Below, piece after piece: positions 1 through 12,242 of a stretch of DNA of 64,000 nt (position 1 is its first letter; each line of letters begins with the position of its first letter). Source of the DNA: Nissolia schottii (lineage: Eukaryota > Streptophyta > Magnoliopsida > Fabales > Fabaceae); NCBI GenBank assembly GCA_003254905.1, contig QANU01054017.1, forward strand, positions 415,682 through 479,681, read 5' to 3'. The position numbers and the translations under genes are program-made. Under the pieces are notes generated by a model that saw nothing but the letters and a program-made list of their open reading frames with translations, was not told the origin of the DNA and did no database searches.

Positions 1-853
1 TTAGCCTATTTATAGGCTGAGGACTCAACGGCCAAAACACAACGGCCAAACATAAATTATAATCAAATCAAATCAAACATAATGTATATCAAATCAAATC
101 AAATATAAATATATATTATTATTCTTAACACCCTCCCTCAAGCTAAAGCTCCACGAGTTTTCAGCTTGTCACAAGTGAAGGTTGTTAAGGGAAAACAAGA
201 GCGGAGTTAAGGACTTGTACGGAAAACATCAGGGACTGCACAGAGGCAGTGATAGGCAACATCGGAGACTGCATGGAGGCAGCGATAGGAACCATCGGAG
301 ACTGCACAGAGGCAGCGGCAGGCAATATCGGAGACTGCACAGAGGCAGCGATTACGGAAAACATCGGAGACTGCACGGCAGCAGCAATAGGCAACATCGG
401 AGACTGCACGGAGGCAGCGATAGGTAACATCGGAGAGTTGGAGAAGAGTATTGATCTAGCAACGGCGACGGCGACGGGTCTTGGAGAGCGAAAGTGACAT
501 GGAAGAGGGACTCGACGGCGGATTCGACCTCGGAGAGCGGCGTGGCAGATGTCGAGGATGCGCTCGGGGTTCTTCTTGGAGGAGTCAGGGAAGAGAATAG
601 AGGAGTAACGGCGGAGGTGGAGGTGGCGGAGACGAGATTGCTCACGGAGGGTGCCATGGCTCTGATACCATGTTCGAAGATAACATGATTCTATATATCA
701 TAGGTTAAATTTACCATAGAATGTTAGCCTATTTATAGGCTGAGGACTCAACGACCAAAGCACAACGGCCAAACATAAATTATAATCAAATCAAATCAAA
801 CATAATGTATATCAAATCAAATAAAATATAAATATATATTATTATTCTTAACA
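1..853 (-). mobile_element. Miniature LTR retroelement (TRIM-like), left LTR cut by window edge
   Basis: Positions 1-130 and 724-853 are near-identical direct copies (about 3 differences in 130 bp by eye). The right LTR is complete at 671-853 (183 bp, TG at the left and CA at the right). The complement of the initiator-Met tRNA primer site (TGGTATCAGAGC on the minus strand) lies at 659-670, directly against it. A purine-rich tract on the minus strand (GAGGGAGGGTG, about 131-142) abuts the left LTR. Element sense is therefore minus. The interior is only about 530 bp, with no gag or pol, so it fits a non-autonomous miniature LTR element. The high LTR identity suggests a young insertion, about a million years or less to a few million depending on the rate used. 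The left target-site duplication lies outside the window. Confidence 0.8.
221..435. repeat. 33-bp minisatellite, about 6.5 copies
   Basis: Tandem units start near 221, 254, 287, 320, 353 (36 bp), 389 and 422, each built around AACATCGGAGACTGCAC followed by GGAGGCAGCGATAGG. The unit is a multiple of three, so several frames stay open on both strands; one plus frame reads an 11-residue repeat containing IGDCTEAA. It forms part of the interior of the miniature LTR element at 1-853. Nothing indicates translation. Confidence 0.85.
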
Positions 854-1250
854 ACTAAGAACCCACCATTGTGGCTATTAGGCGGTGTGAGGTGGACTGG
901 ATCGACGATAAAGTGACGGAACTCACAATTGCGTAAATGTTTCATGAGACTGTTGTGAGTTTACCTAAAAATAAGATAATAGACTTTAGGTCATGGAAGA
1001 ATTTCTCCGATGAGTGAAGGTGAAGGCGTTGGAAGGTTGGGTGAGACTGAGGTATAGAAATTTTAGAGAAAAATTTAGCATAATACATTTAATCTAAGTA
1101 CATGTACACACGCATGCTTCATCAATCTTACTATCCAAACAATCTATGGAATCATGCCTATAACACTTCTTGTGTACCAAAGACGCCCTTGATTTATCTA
1201 TAGTATAAGAGAAATAAATTATGTGATGCATAGCAATTACATTGAGTAGT
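854..1250. other. Intergenic, nothing recognised
   Basis: AT-rich sequence between the miniature LTR element and a small inverted-repeat element. No open frame of note, RNA gene or repeat boundary seen. Confidence 0.5.
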
Positions 1251-1494
1251 ATACGAGGGGACGACTTTAGTGAGATGAATAATTATATATGAGAGTTATA
1301 AAAGTAAATATTAGACCATTAGATCTTATATAAATTATCAATATTAAAATACAAAAGTCATGTGATTTTTTAAATAATTATGTGACATATACGTATCTTT
1401 TAATCTTAACTATCTATGTATGATTGTTTGACTAAATTTGCTCATCCCACTCTCATATATAACCACTCACCTTATTATAGTCGTCTAAGTATAT
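1251..1494. mobile_element. Small inverted-repeat element (MITE-like)
   Basis: The left end (about 1255-1310, containing GGGACGACTTTAGTGAG and TATATATGAGAGT) is matched in inverted form by the right end (about 1440-1490, containing ACTCTCATATATAACC and ATAGTCGTC). TATA flanks both sides. Length about 240 bp and no coding capacity. Superfamily not assigned; the boundaries are good to a few bases only. Confidence 0.5.
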
Positions 1495-1518
1495 GATACT
1501 AGAGTTTATATCATTCTT

Positions 1519-1549
<31 letters not shown>

Positions 1550-1884
1550 TCAAAATTCTTCGGAAATTTCTTAATTATGTACTATTATTCTTTTTGGTCT
1601 TAGGAATTAAGCATTTTTGAGATCTAGAAAGGGTATAGGAAAATAAATAAATGAAGGGGGCCAATTTTATCGGGTAAAAACTTGCAAGTGTCTCAATTGA
1701 GTGAGTTACACCCACATCACTGTGTTGTTTTTATTTGTTATTACTTAACAAGCAACATTAAATTGGACCCATCCATTATGCTGTTAGGTCCCCAGGATTT
1801 TGTGTGTTTTAAGCAACTTAAGTCGTCTACACATAACACATCGATGGTCACATATATATGAAGAAGGGTTGAGACTTAAAACCT

Positions 1885-2452
1885 AAGAGTGTGTTTGCGA
1901 ATTAAGTTTAGAAGAAAAATGGGAGAAAAGAGAAAAGTTAAGAGAGTTTAATTATGTTTGAAAATTTTAGTTTTAGGAGGGAAAAGGGTTTGAAGAGATT
2001 ATAATATAATATAATACAAAGTTACAATTTTACCATTCTCAAATATAGTTTTTTTTCAAAATAAATATTTTTTTCAAAAAATAATTCCCAAATTTTTTCA
2101 AAAAAGTATTCTTTTTTCCAAAAAAAAAATTCAATTTTTTTCCAAAAAAGTATTCTTTTTCCAAAAAAAAAGAATTCAATTTTTTTTCAAAAAATATTAT
2201 TTTCCAAAATAATTAATTTTTTCCCCAAAAAAATCAAAGATTTTTTTTTGAAAAAAATTTCAATTTTTTCTAAAATAATTAAATATTATGGTGGAGAATT
2301 AAAATAAAAATAAAAATATCACAAACCCTCAATTTCTCTTCTCTTTCTCTATTTTACACTCTCAAACAAAGAAAAGGAAAATCTTTTAAACCCCTTTTTC
2401 TCCTACCTCCTTATCCTTTCCTTCCCCTCCTCTCTTAACTAACACACCCTAG
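1885..2452. repeat. AT-rich inverted-end repeat, copy 1
   Basis: The left end begins around GAGTGTGTTTGCGAATTAAG. The right end, read on the minus strand, begins CTAGGGTGTGTTAGTTAAG. Between them lie long A/T runs and a purine-rich left and pyrimidine-rich right arm that complement each other loosely. A related right half occurs at about 7560-7880. Probably a non-autonomous DNA element; superfamily not assigned. Confidence 0.4.
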
Positions 2453-3617
2453 AAGTAAAAAGTAGTTAAATATTCAAAAGAAGCCATGAGTTTTAATCGA
2501 ATAAATTAATGTTTTATGCTTAAATCAATAAATTAATAGAGTGAAAATGTATATATAGGTATCACTTTATTAATTTAAGGATCCTTGTTTCATTTTTTTT
2601 TCCCCTTTCACAAAGCGAGGGTTGAGTATATTCGTTTATCCTTAATTAGTAAACTTATCTCAATAGTGTATTTACGTACATATGCATCGTTAAGGCAACT
2701 TAGGCAAGGCTCAGATCTTGAGATTAATAATTTGTTTAAAGTAATTAATAATTTGTTCAAAGTAATGTTTTTTTTTTCTGGTTATGGATTCGTGAATTGC
2801 ATGATTAATTAATTACAATAAACTTAATTAGTATTACACATATGCCCTACTGAATCCATTCTTGCCGCCTAACACACTGATGTAAGCACTTAAGTTATTT
2901 TATACAAAAATTAAAGTAGTTTATTCATTTATAAATAGTATTTTTTAAAAAGTGTAAAATCAAGCCAAAAGAAAAACAACTAATTAAAGCATCAACTTTT
3001 AATAAGAAGAAAAGGAACATATACGGTGTCCCCATAAAAAATGAGGTTGGTTAGAACAGCAACGAAAAGAAGAAAACAAAAGGTCAATTATAGTTTTGTC
3101 ATAAAGGCAACTTTAGGTTTCGGTCCCAATTTTAGGCTACCAAACTAGCTCAATATTGAATTAAAAGCACTAACAGCCAGAATTGCCAACATAGCAATGT
3201 TTTCTTATCTATTTATACTATAACATGCCCCCTTTTTACCTGCTCACTTATTTATTTTCATGCGTGCCAATGAACATGTAGCACAAGAAAGAAGTAGCCT
3301 CTTACTACTATAATAATTACTATATGACAAGAAATTTGATGGATATTTTTGAGTAATTTTTTTTATATTGAAATCTCTTATATATAAAGTTTTCTAAACT
3401 CTACTTTTATCATGGGAAAGCTCTCTTAACATTAATTTTTTTTTACAAGACTTGAACTCAAGTTCTAGGTAGGTTATAAAGATATATGTGTGTATATATA
3501 TTTTGTATTCCTTGTTGGACTTGATTGGCGTTTAATTAGGCTCATTCGATTGATCTCTATTGAAGGCTAACGGTTCACTCTATCAAATACTAAAAGTCTC
3601 ATAATTGACCAATATTT
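2453..3617. other. Intergenic, nothing recognised
   Basis: AT-rich DNA between two repeats. The short open frame at 2585-2812 is low-complexity and matches no family I know. No RNA gene or clear promoter seen. Confidence 0.5.
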
Positions 3618-3620
3618 ATA

Positions 3621-5869
3621 CATTACTAGAAAAATATAAAATGTCGACAATTTTTTTGGCGAATTCATAAAGTTTCAGCGTATTCTCTGTTAGATATTAT
3701 TTGCCAGTAATGACCTCATTGGTAACTAATTATCGACGGATAATGTATCCGTTGATAATTAGAGACAAATATATCAGTAACACGTCCCAATAACAATACC
3801 TTGGAGAATGGTTACCGATAGATATATACGTCGAAAAACTCTACAAAGTAAAAAAAATAATAATAAAATGATAAAGAAATGGTTCTTCCTTTGGTACCCA
3901 TGTTTTTACAAGGGCTTCGATACATCTTTATATTTCAACGGTCATGATTTGTTTTTAGGTTTAAAATAATAAGTATTTAGAGTTAATGGGACACGTGGTT
4001 GATTCTTAACCATAAATAATCATAGCTAGGGTACCGATACCCTTGAATTTAATGGGGTACTGGAGTAATCCCCTAAATAAATATATAAAATAAATAATTA
4101 ATATACAAATAAAAATTAATATTATTATTAATTATCATAATCATAATACATTAATTCAAAACATTGAACATATTCTTTATTTAAAAACCATAAAGTCTTA
4201 AATTAACATTGGTTATATTTGTTGACAGTGGAATATTCTCTACCCTACGACTAATAAATAAAACCTAATTCGATCCTATAGTGGACATTATCTATTGCCG
4301 TAGACTTGGTCATTCGCTGGTAGATGACGATTCACTACTACCATAGACTTGATCATCTGTTGGCAATGGATGACCCCTTATTGTCGTACAAATGATCATC
4401 TTTGGCAATGGGTAATTGTCCACTGCCAAGGATTAATCGATTTGCAATAAAACCTTAAAAAACTACTAAACCCTAATTTAATGAAGGCGAATCATTTGCT
4501 GGCGGTGAATGATTCCCTCTTTGCTCATCCAGACCATATATCCTTTTCAAGGAGAGTGATTCAACGTTCAAGATCATCTACAAATGGTGGCTATGAGTGT
4601 GAGGGAAGTGGCCTGAACATGGATGTGCCTCTGAATATGGAGGTGGAGGTTCACTTTTGTTTGTCATATCTTGAAAAATAAAACATAAATATACACAAGT
4701 TAATAAAATATAAATTCACAAATTACCTTCAACCCTAACTCTAACCCAATCCCTAAACATAAACATAACCCTAACCCTAACCTTAAACTATATCCAAATC
4801 AAAAGACCATACCCCTAAATCACATATCAAAAATCACAAATCCCGGTGGAGGTGGGGGCTTGGTGGCGGCAGGTTAGGAAATGAGGGAGGTAAAGACAGT
4901 GGGTGGCGGAGATGGGGAGAGTAGGAGGTGGAGATAGTGAAGAAAATGAGGAAGAAGAGAAATTAAGTTCGCGTATTTAAGGATGTGCACCATTATCGAC
5001 AGATAAATTCGTCGGTAAATTTCTCAAATCTTGTCGATAATCAGAAAAATAAAACGCATCGTTTCATTTGTACGAAAAATTTTCTGCTCAATCAATTTGA
5101 GTTTTGGCAGATAAATTCGCCGCTACAAGATACATTCGTTTGTAAAAACTTAACCCTAAACTATATCCTTTAAACGAATAATTAAAGCAATTAAATGAAC
5201 CCTCATTGATAATAAAAAGTAACGTCATATTAATTTTAGAGTAATTATGTGTATTAATGTTGTCTCAAGTGGTCTACATACACTTTTATCATCCTTTTAC
5301 ACATAGACTAATTAACCGTCATATATTATAGTGCAATAATTATAACGATTGTGTTAGTATTTAATTAAATATGCATCATCGCTTTGACCATGCACAATAA
5401 TCAATTATTAATTTACTCTTCGCGATCATTTGTATGATAAATTTGGGTAATTAAGCGTAGAAACGTATTTTGTTTGGTCATAGTTCTCATAATTCGTTAG
5501 ACCTATTAATCATATGTCAAATTTTGGTGATGTACTTATGTTGTGATTGTTTATTAAAGAAGATAAATAAGAAATTTAATAAACCCTAACCCTAAATTTA
5601 TTAAAAACTCATCAATTATCTATGGATATATCTGTTGACGAGTATTTTTAAATTATTTAGTGATTACTGACAGATATTTTGGTGCCACATTATTTCAGCA
5701 GAAATTACGGTGGATACTTGTCTGCTGCAAGTGACACTAAGCTCCGATGTGATAAATATTGTTGAAAAAGACTTTTATCGGTGGATTTGAGACATAAAAT
5801 CGCTGGTAACACCAATGAATATATCTATGCTGAAACAATTCATCGGTATTTAGTATTTTTTTAGTAGTG
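3621..5869. mobile_element. Degenerate CACTA (En/Spm) DNA transposon, 2.25 kb
   Basis: The left end reads CATTACTAGAAAAATA. The right end, read on the minus strand, reads CACTACTAAAAAAATA, the terminal signature of CACTA elements with one substitution in the left CACTA. Both sides are flanked by ATA (3618-3620 and 5870-5872), the 3-bp target duplication expected of this superfamily. Subterminal DNA carries recurring TCGACGGATA / GACAGATA / CGGTGGAT motifs in both orientations, as CACTA ends do. Near 4270-4440 there is an internal degenerate repeat around CATAGACTTGATCATC, and near 4735-4795 a CCCTAA-like tract. No transposase was recognised, so this is a non-autonomous derivative. The short open frames at 4481-4681 and 4985-5173 look fortuitous. 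Confidence 0.75.
4735..4795. repeat. Short degenerate CCCTAA tract
   Basis: Irregular copies of CCCTAA/CCCTAAC inside the CACTA element, resembling degraded plant telomere repeat. A second, smaller patch is near 5580-5600. Too short and irregular to be a real telomere. Confidence 0.55.
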
Positions 5870-5872
5870 ATA

Positions 5873-7560
5873 ACCACATTAAATTCACTCATAATTTTCC
5901 ATTTAACCTTTATGGTATTACAACAACCAACCAACAACTCTTATAATGGACTAACCTAGTAACCAATTAGATTCAATGTTGTCATTGCGGAAGTTACCAC
6001 TTGACCATTTATTAGGTCTTCTACTGTTGACATTGTAAGAGCCAATTAGAATACTATATAAAAAATTCAATCTGAGTTATAGAGAGCATGTTTCAATCTA
6101 GTATAAACACTCATAAAATTTAAGACCTTAATTAATTTTCTATTTGGTTAGACATTTTAATTGGTCTATCGAATTCTCTTAAACTTGGTCGGAACAAAAA
6201 CTAATCTTTGTTAAACATTTATAGAAAAATTCTTGCAACAATGTTTTTCTATATACATGAATCTTACGATTGAATTCAGCACTATATACTAAGAAACCCA
6301 TACCCTTTCACTCGGACTAATAGGGATTAGCGCCTTGTTGGATACTAATATCTTAGACAAATTACAAACAAGTAGCATCAAAGCATAAAACAATTGTCAT
6401 ATGTGAATTAACATAAAAGTATTAATTTTGTGTCCAAAAAAAAAAGGTAATTTACCATACAAGTTTAATTATGGGTGCTTACTTTTAGAGGAAGTGAGTG
6501 GAATATGCTGGAGTACCATTCTAGTACCTTCTATTATCCTTATCGAATTATTAATTTAACCGCATGTTTTTGTTTCATAGTATCAGGTATATTTTGAATG
6601 AAATGTGAACTTTGTGATCGAGAGAGTTGTTGGTAGCCATTCCCATTTGATAGTTGTGGTCTGCATTAGTTGGCAAACCAGAGCATATGGCCTCTCAACT
6701 CCTAGAAGAGTGCAAATTAAGACAAGGCTGTCTTTTCAGGGAAAACGGCACGTGGATTGTCTAAATCATGAATAAGGAAGGACAGTGCATTATAAAGTTT
6801 TTTATTTTATTTTATTGAGAATGAATCTTTTCAATGAAGTGAGTTTTTTGTCATATGAAATAAAATGTGATTTCTTATCATTAAATAAGAAGACAAAACT
6901 TATATACATAACATGAGTAATAAAAAAATTATTAATAAAAATCACACTTAGTTTCATACAATAAGAAGCTCATTTAAAAATATATTTCCGGATAGATTTG
7001 GATTGGATGGAGGTGGAGTGGAAGAATTGACACACAATTTTAGACAGCTACACACAAGAGTTGGGGCTGGGGTGGTGATTATTTATACTCTGGCAATAAA
7101 TGAGAGAACAAAGGAAGGTTGGAGCTAGCGGAAGATAGGATAGGTCCCTTTACAATCAATATTGTTGTTATAATTAATTAAGTTAGAAGGTTCAACAATA
7201 AAATCAAAATCAATGAATACTTGTTATATTCATTTTGAATGAATTGCTTTTTAATGAGATTTAGGAGCAACAATTAGATCGTAGTTGTATAAATAAATTG
7301 CTTTTAAATAAATTGTTTTGTATAAAAATTTATTATACTTTATGTCAAAGTATCATGAAGCACACAATGATATTATTTTTTTATTCTTTACACTGATATT
7401 CAAACTCTTCTACTAATGAGATCAATTAATCTAATTCAAAATATTTTAGATGTCTCCCAATACAAGTTTTTTCTGTCTCGGGTCTCGAACTTGAGAAAGT
7501 GACAAACTTAATTACATAACACTTAACCAATTTTGTGTTAGTTGAAATATAACTATGTTT
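5873..7560. other. Intergenic, nothing recognised
   Basis: AT-rich DNA with moderately GC-richer patches at about 6600-6780 and 7000-7150. No gene, RNA gene or repeat boundary could be supported on either strand. Confidence 0.5.
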
Positions 7561-7880
7561 AAAAATGACAAGACATGATGTAATTTAATAATATAACATT
7601 GAGGCATTTTAAATTAAATTTGAATATAATTTATTCTCTTATCCTTATTATTCTTATAAAAAAAGTTGAAATGTTATTTTTATAAATATGAATTATATTT
7701 AATTATTTTTAAAATAATAAAATTACAAAAATGCATAATAAATCATCAATTTTTTTCCTTCTTTTCATCTATTTTATACCCACAAACAAGGGTAAAGAAA
7801 TATTCTTTAAACTCTTTTTCCTCCCTTCTTTCCTTCCTTTGATGATTTTACTTCCCTTTCTATGCTAACACGCGAACAAA
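7560..7880. repeat. AT-rich inverted-end repeat, partial copy 2
   Basis: The stretch ending with CTATGCTAACACGCGAAC, preceded by a C/T-rich arm (about 7750-7860), resembles the right half of the repeat at 1885-2452 (pyrimidine-rich arm then CTAACACACC). The left end is unclear. Confidence 0.3.
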
Positions 7881-9390
7881 CCTTTCGGCAAAAACAACAT
7901 TTTTTTTGTTTCAATTTGTCTTAGCTTTGGGCAATCAAACGTGGGTCTTAAGCTCTCCTAATTTGCTTTCATAGTCATAGCAACTAATGAGAAATTTTTG
8001 GATAAAAAATGGCGTTGTGTAATTGTTGTGGAAAGGTTAGTAGGACCACATTGAGAGTGAGTGAGAGAGAAAGAGGACTTCTTTGTATGAGTGGTTCCTA
8101 AAAGTACCCACAATGGCACGCATGCTCCACAGCCACTTGCTTATTCACTCCTTTTTCTAACATCAACACCACTCTAATGTGCGTGAGAGAGATCATAACA
8201 GCACAGCTTTTTGTTTGATTATTTCTTACTAATTTGTCTGCATATAATCTGATAATATATCAATATATCATTGAATTTTATGATATGATAATTGTAACTG
8301 TAATTTTAATAATTTTATAAAATATGGTCGAATAATGTTGCATAAAATTTGTATACCAAAAAAAGAAGATTAAAACTGAGTTTAATATTTTAACTTAATT
8401 TATATACTATTTACTGAGATGAGTATAATTTGTAATAAGTTTAATTGGTCACAGTAATATCTGAGCATAGTTTAATTATAAACTGCAAGAAGCTTACAGA
8501 TTTTGGCGAGGATGTTTAACTATTCACTTCGTTCACTAGTGAAAGTCTTTCAAAGTTTTTGTACTTATTAAAAAATTATATAATATAAAAATACATAAAA
8601 AATTTATATTGAATTAATAAAATTATATTTTTTTATTTTTCTTAGATTCTCTTTATTAAATAAAGATAAAACATGAAAACAAATAACAATATTTGTTGAC
8701 AAATTTTTTATTATAAAAAAATACTTATTTATAACTGGAAAGAGTAATTGCTTTTTCTGGGGTCTTGAAGAATATACTAAAAAAGTTATAGGAAAAGATA
8801 ATCCATATTATTAATAAAGTCATTGACTCATTCCAATAGCTTTTTATCATAATTTTTATTCTAAATTTATCTTTATTATTATTTGATAATATGTATTTTT
8901 TAATATCACAAATTGTTATTACTCACAAATATAAATCTCTAAATTGCCTTCATAAAAAATATTTTTTTTCCTTTTTCAAATTTTGTAAAAAATGACTAAA
9001 AAAATAGTTTCAATCTACACGTGCAACTGCCTCAAATAAAAAAAGAAAAAAAAAAAGAATTGGGTGGTGATATGCATTGGTGTAGGTGGCCCAAGTCCAG
9101 CTAGATGTTATAACTACGGAAAAGGTCCTTTTGTCTGTTTACCACATTATCATGATTTATGACTTTTCCGGCTTTGAGATCCCAAATGGCCCACTTTAAC
9201 AAGCTCTTCCCGCATTTTCTGCGCCATACTTTTTCTCAAATTTCCAAATTTTCTACACATTAGTACAGTTTACACGTACTTTCCTCATTTTATGTAAAAG
9301 TAATGATATTTTTTTATTCAAAGGAACGTTGTATAGTCTTTAGGTAAAGACCGTAACAAATTCTTTTAAATAAAAAAATAAGGAAAGTCA
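7881..9390. other. Intergenic, nothing recognised
   Basis: AT-rich sequence upstream of the LINE, with A/T homopolymers near 8960 and 9040. No coding or RNA feature supported. Confidence 0.5.
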
Positions 9391-9692
9391 ATTTTTTGAA
9401 AATGTATTGATATTCACAAGGTGTATGACAGTGTTTAGTTTTGTGGAGAACACTCTACTAGAATTTGGATTCCCAGATCATCTAATAAACCTTATAAGGT
9501 TTTGTGTATTTTCCTTCTCCTTGTAACTTTTCTAAAAGAGATCTTGTTCTGGTTCTTTTAATCCTAACCACGGGCTTCGTCAAGGAGATCCGTTCTTTCC
9601 CTATCTCTTTATGCTTTGCATGGAGAAGCTATCCCGTTTGATTCTTGACAAGGTGGAGGAGGGGCGATGGCAGCTAGGTTCTATCACAGTTA

Positions 9693-10395
9693 AAAAAAGC
9701 ACTGCCTTGCCAGGTAGATCCGGAACCCGGTGACCCGGCCATGGGACCGGGCCGATTATCTGAGTGAATCGGCTACGTTTTAAACCCGGTTTGACCTAGG
9801 TTGACCCGACCGATTTTTGCGAAACCCGATGACCCGTTCGGGTCTTCTTTTTTTTTTTTTTAAATTTTCAAAAAAAATTTAATAAAAAAGGGCAAACAAC
9901 GTCATTTAATAAAGAATTTTTTTGAAATTAATGTTTGTTAGATTGAACTGATTTTTTTTCATTTTCCTACAAAATATGTATTTAAGTTTCTCAGTTTTGT
10001 ACCCTTTTTCTTGTTACGTACACCTGTTTTGTTGCCTTTTGTAATAAATATTGAATACTCAAGTAGAATTGTTGTTATGTATTTTTTATTTAAAACTTGG
10101 TTTACTTCTGTTTGGAATTGAACTTGTCATTTGTGATTTAGGATCTTGAACTTGTATTGTTTATGTATGGTATGACATTTGAAGTTTGAATCTTATATAT
10201 TTTAAGTGATTTTATGTTATGATGGATGTTTAAATAAATGCATTTTATTTATTTGGATTTTTTTTAATTTGTTAGGTTATATATTTATTATTATTATTTT
10301 ATTTATATCCCGGTCAGCACTTGACCTAGTGACCCACTGGTTGAACCAATGACCTAGTAAGGTGGTCGGGTTAAGTCTTGGGCTGGGTTTTATAA
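9693..10395. mobile_element. Unclassified repeat inserted in the LINE
   Basis: It interrupts the reverse-transcriptase reading between SIT(V) and SRGGMRISHLFFADD. The left part is GC-rich with repeated GACCCGG/CCCGGTGACCC motifs (about 9720-9845). The middle is AT-rich. The right part repeats GACCTAGTGACCC-like motifs and ends in GGGTTTTATAACTATGG. This layout recalls short non-autonomous DNA elements dispersed in plants. Terminal repeats and target duplication could not be fixed by eye. Confidence 0.45.
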
Positions 10396-10811
10396 CTATG
10401 GTTTCTATTTCTCGAGGAGGAATGAGGATCTCTCACCTATTTTTTGCGGATGACATTCTCTTGTTTACAAAAACGTTTGCCAAGCAAATGAGGTTGATTA
10501 TGGATGTGTTAGGTTCTTTTGCCTTGGCGTTGGGTCTTCAGGTTAGTGTGGGGAAGTCCAAGGCTTTCACCTCCTCTATGATATCTCGACCTAAGCATGA
10601 GAGGTTGGGGAACATTTCTGGAATCCAATTTACAGGTAATCTCAAAAAATATTTGGGTTTCAATCTTGTGCATGAGCGTGTTAAGAATGCTGACTTTGAG
10701 TTTTTTCCTTGACAAAGTTCTAGGCTCAGCGGATGAAAGATGAGACTTTTAAATAAAATTGGGTGGGCGACTCTTGCTAAATTGGTCCTTATCAATATCC
10801 CAGTTTATACC

Positions 10812-12242
10812 TGATAAGTCTCATATTTTGGTATTTTCATAGGTTAAAATGACACTTATTTGCATTGTTTTATATGAATTTACTAATCAATTTTCCCACT
10901 TTTGTGTAAATTTAGTATAATTAAGAGAATGAATATTTATTTTGTGTAATAATGCAATTCTTCTCAATTTTTCATATAGATCAGAGGCATGAATCAAAAG
11001 AACTACGCAGTAGGAATTAACACTAACTTTGACACGGATTTTGCACCAGGATGGAGATTAAATCTCAATTTGATGTCAACTATAAAGTTGATCTATCTCT
11101 TAGCTTTAAGTGGAGATTTGAATCACCTCAATCCGAGATCAGTAACCAAAGTTATCGCGATTTTACTAATTGTTGTGCACACCAATCCACTGAGCGATTG
11201 TACCAAACCGCTGAGCGACCTCTGAAATTGCTTAAGGCTGAAGAAACTTCACGCTGAAGCAATCCTTAAACCACCTAGGGCCTCTCAGTGACCCCTGTAA
11301 TCCACTGCCTGAACCTGAAAAAATCCATAAAAGAGGCCAAATCTGAGGCATTTGAATTCATTTAGCTTCATCACTCATATACATTTAGAACTTGAGATAA
11401 CAGGGCCTTAGCACCGAGAGGAAGGTAGAGAAGGAAGCCAAGAAAAGTCAAGGATCATGGCGGCACTCACCATGGTGGCGTTAAAACGTGTCATGGTGAA
11501 CGTCCATTACCTTATTCTTTGATTTTTTTTTTTCTTGTAAGATGGATTTATAATCCTCTTGTTGTTGGGATTTTGACAAGTACCACGGTTTGATTGTATC
11601 CATTTAACTCTTTTATATATGAATCTATAATATTCTATGATTTACATGATTTGATCTTGTGCTTAATGCTTGTTTTAATTAGCTACCTAAAGCATGACTT
11701 GAAACTTAATTGTTTGTGAGTGAGAACTGTATTCATTAAGTTGGAATAGATTAAATCATCTAATATTCCTAATTGCTAGAAATAGAGTTAGGGTTATTAG
11801 TAGTTTTAATACTTGAAATTATAGATCGGTTTGCTTGGTTAGTTTGTGCAAGAGATTGACAAAATGACAAAGGGAATCGAGTAATCTTTTCATACTTGAA
11901 AGAGGTGATTAAGATAAGAACTGGTAGCGAGGAATCAATGGAATTGATAATTCATATGCATTGAGTAATGAATATATGAAAACTGTATTACGAATTAATT
12001 CCCAACAAGCTTTCCTATCTGGTTTTCACCCGGTGTCATTTTATCTTTTGCTTAATTTATGTTAAAAATCAATTTACAAATCATCCACTCTATTGTTTAA
12101 TTAATAGAACTCAAGAATGACTTTCAACTCCCCGTCCGTGGATACGGCTATACCCAACTATACTTTAATTGAATCTCTTAAGGATTTGAAAGCTGTAAAG
12201 TAAGATATATATAAAACAACAAAGTGCAAAAAGCTTTCAACA
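10812..12242 (+). mobile_element. Solo LTR, probably Ty3/gypsy (Athila/Tat-like)
   Basis: The 1431-bp block begins TGATAAGTCTCATATTTTGG and ends TTTCAACA. It is flanked by ATACC (10807-10811) and ACACC (12243-12247), a 5-bp target duplication with one difference. Removing it brings the LINE reading back together (PVYT then MPTTWIPQGICDEID). The opening and the late segment with CTCCCCGTCCGTGGATACGG resemble long LTRs of plant Athila/Tat elements. No internal region is present, which fits LTR-LTR recombination. The orientation is inferred from the opening motif. Confidence 0.65.

Noticed and set aside
182-497. Open frames on both strands over the 33-bp minisatellite
   Set aside because: Product of a repeat whose unit is a multiple of three, inside a miniature LTR element; no independent evidence of translation.
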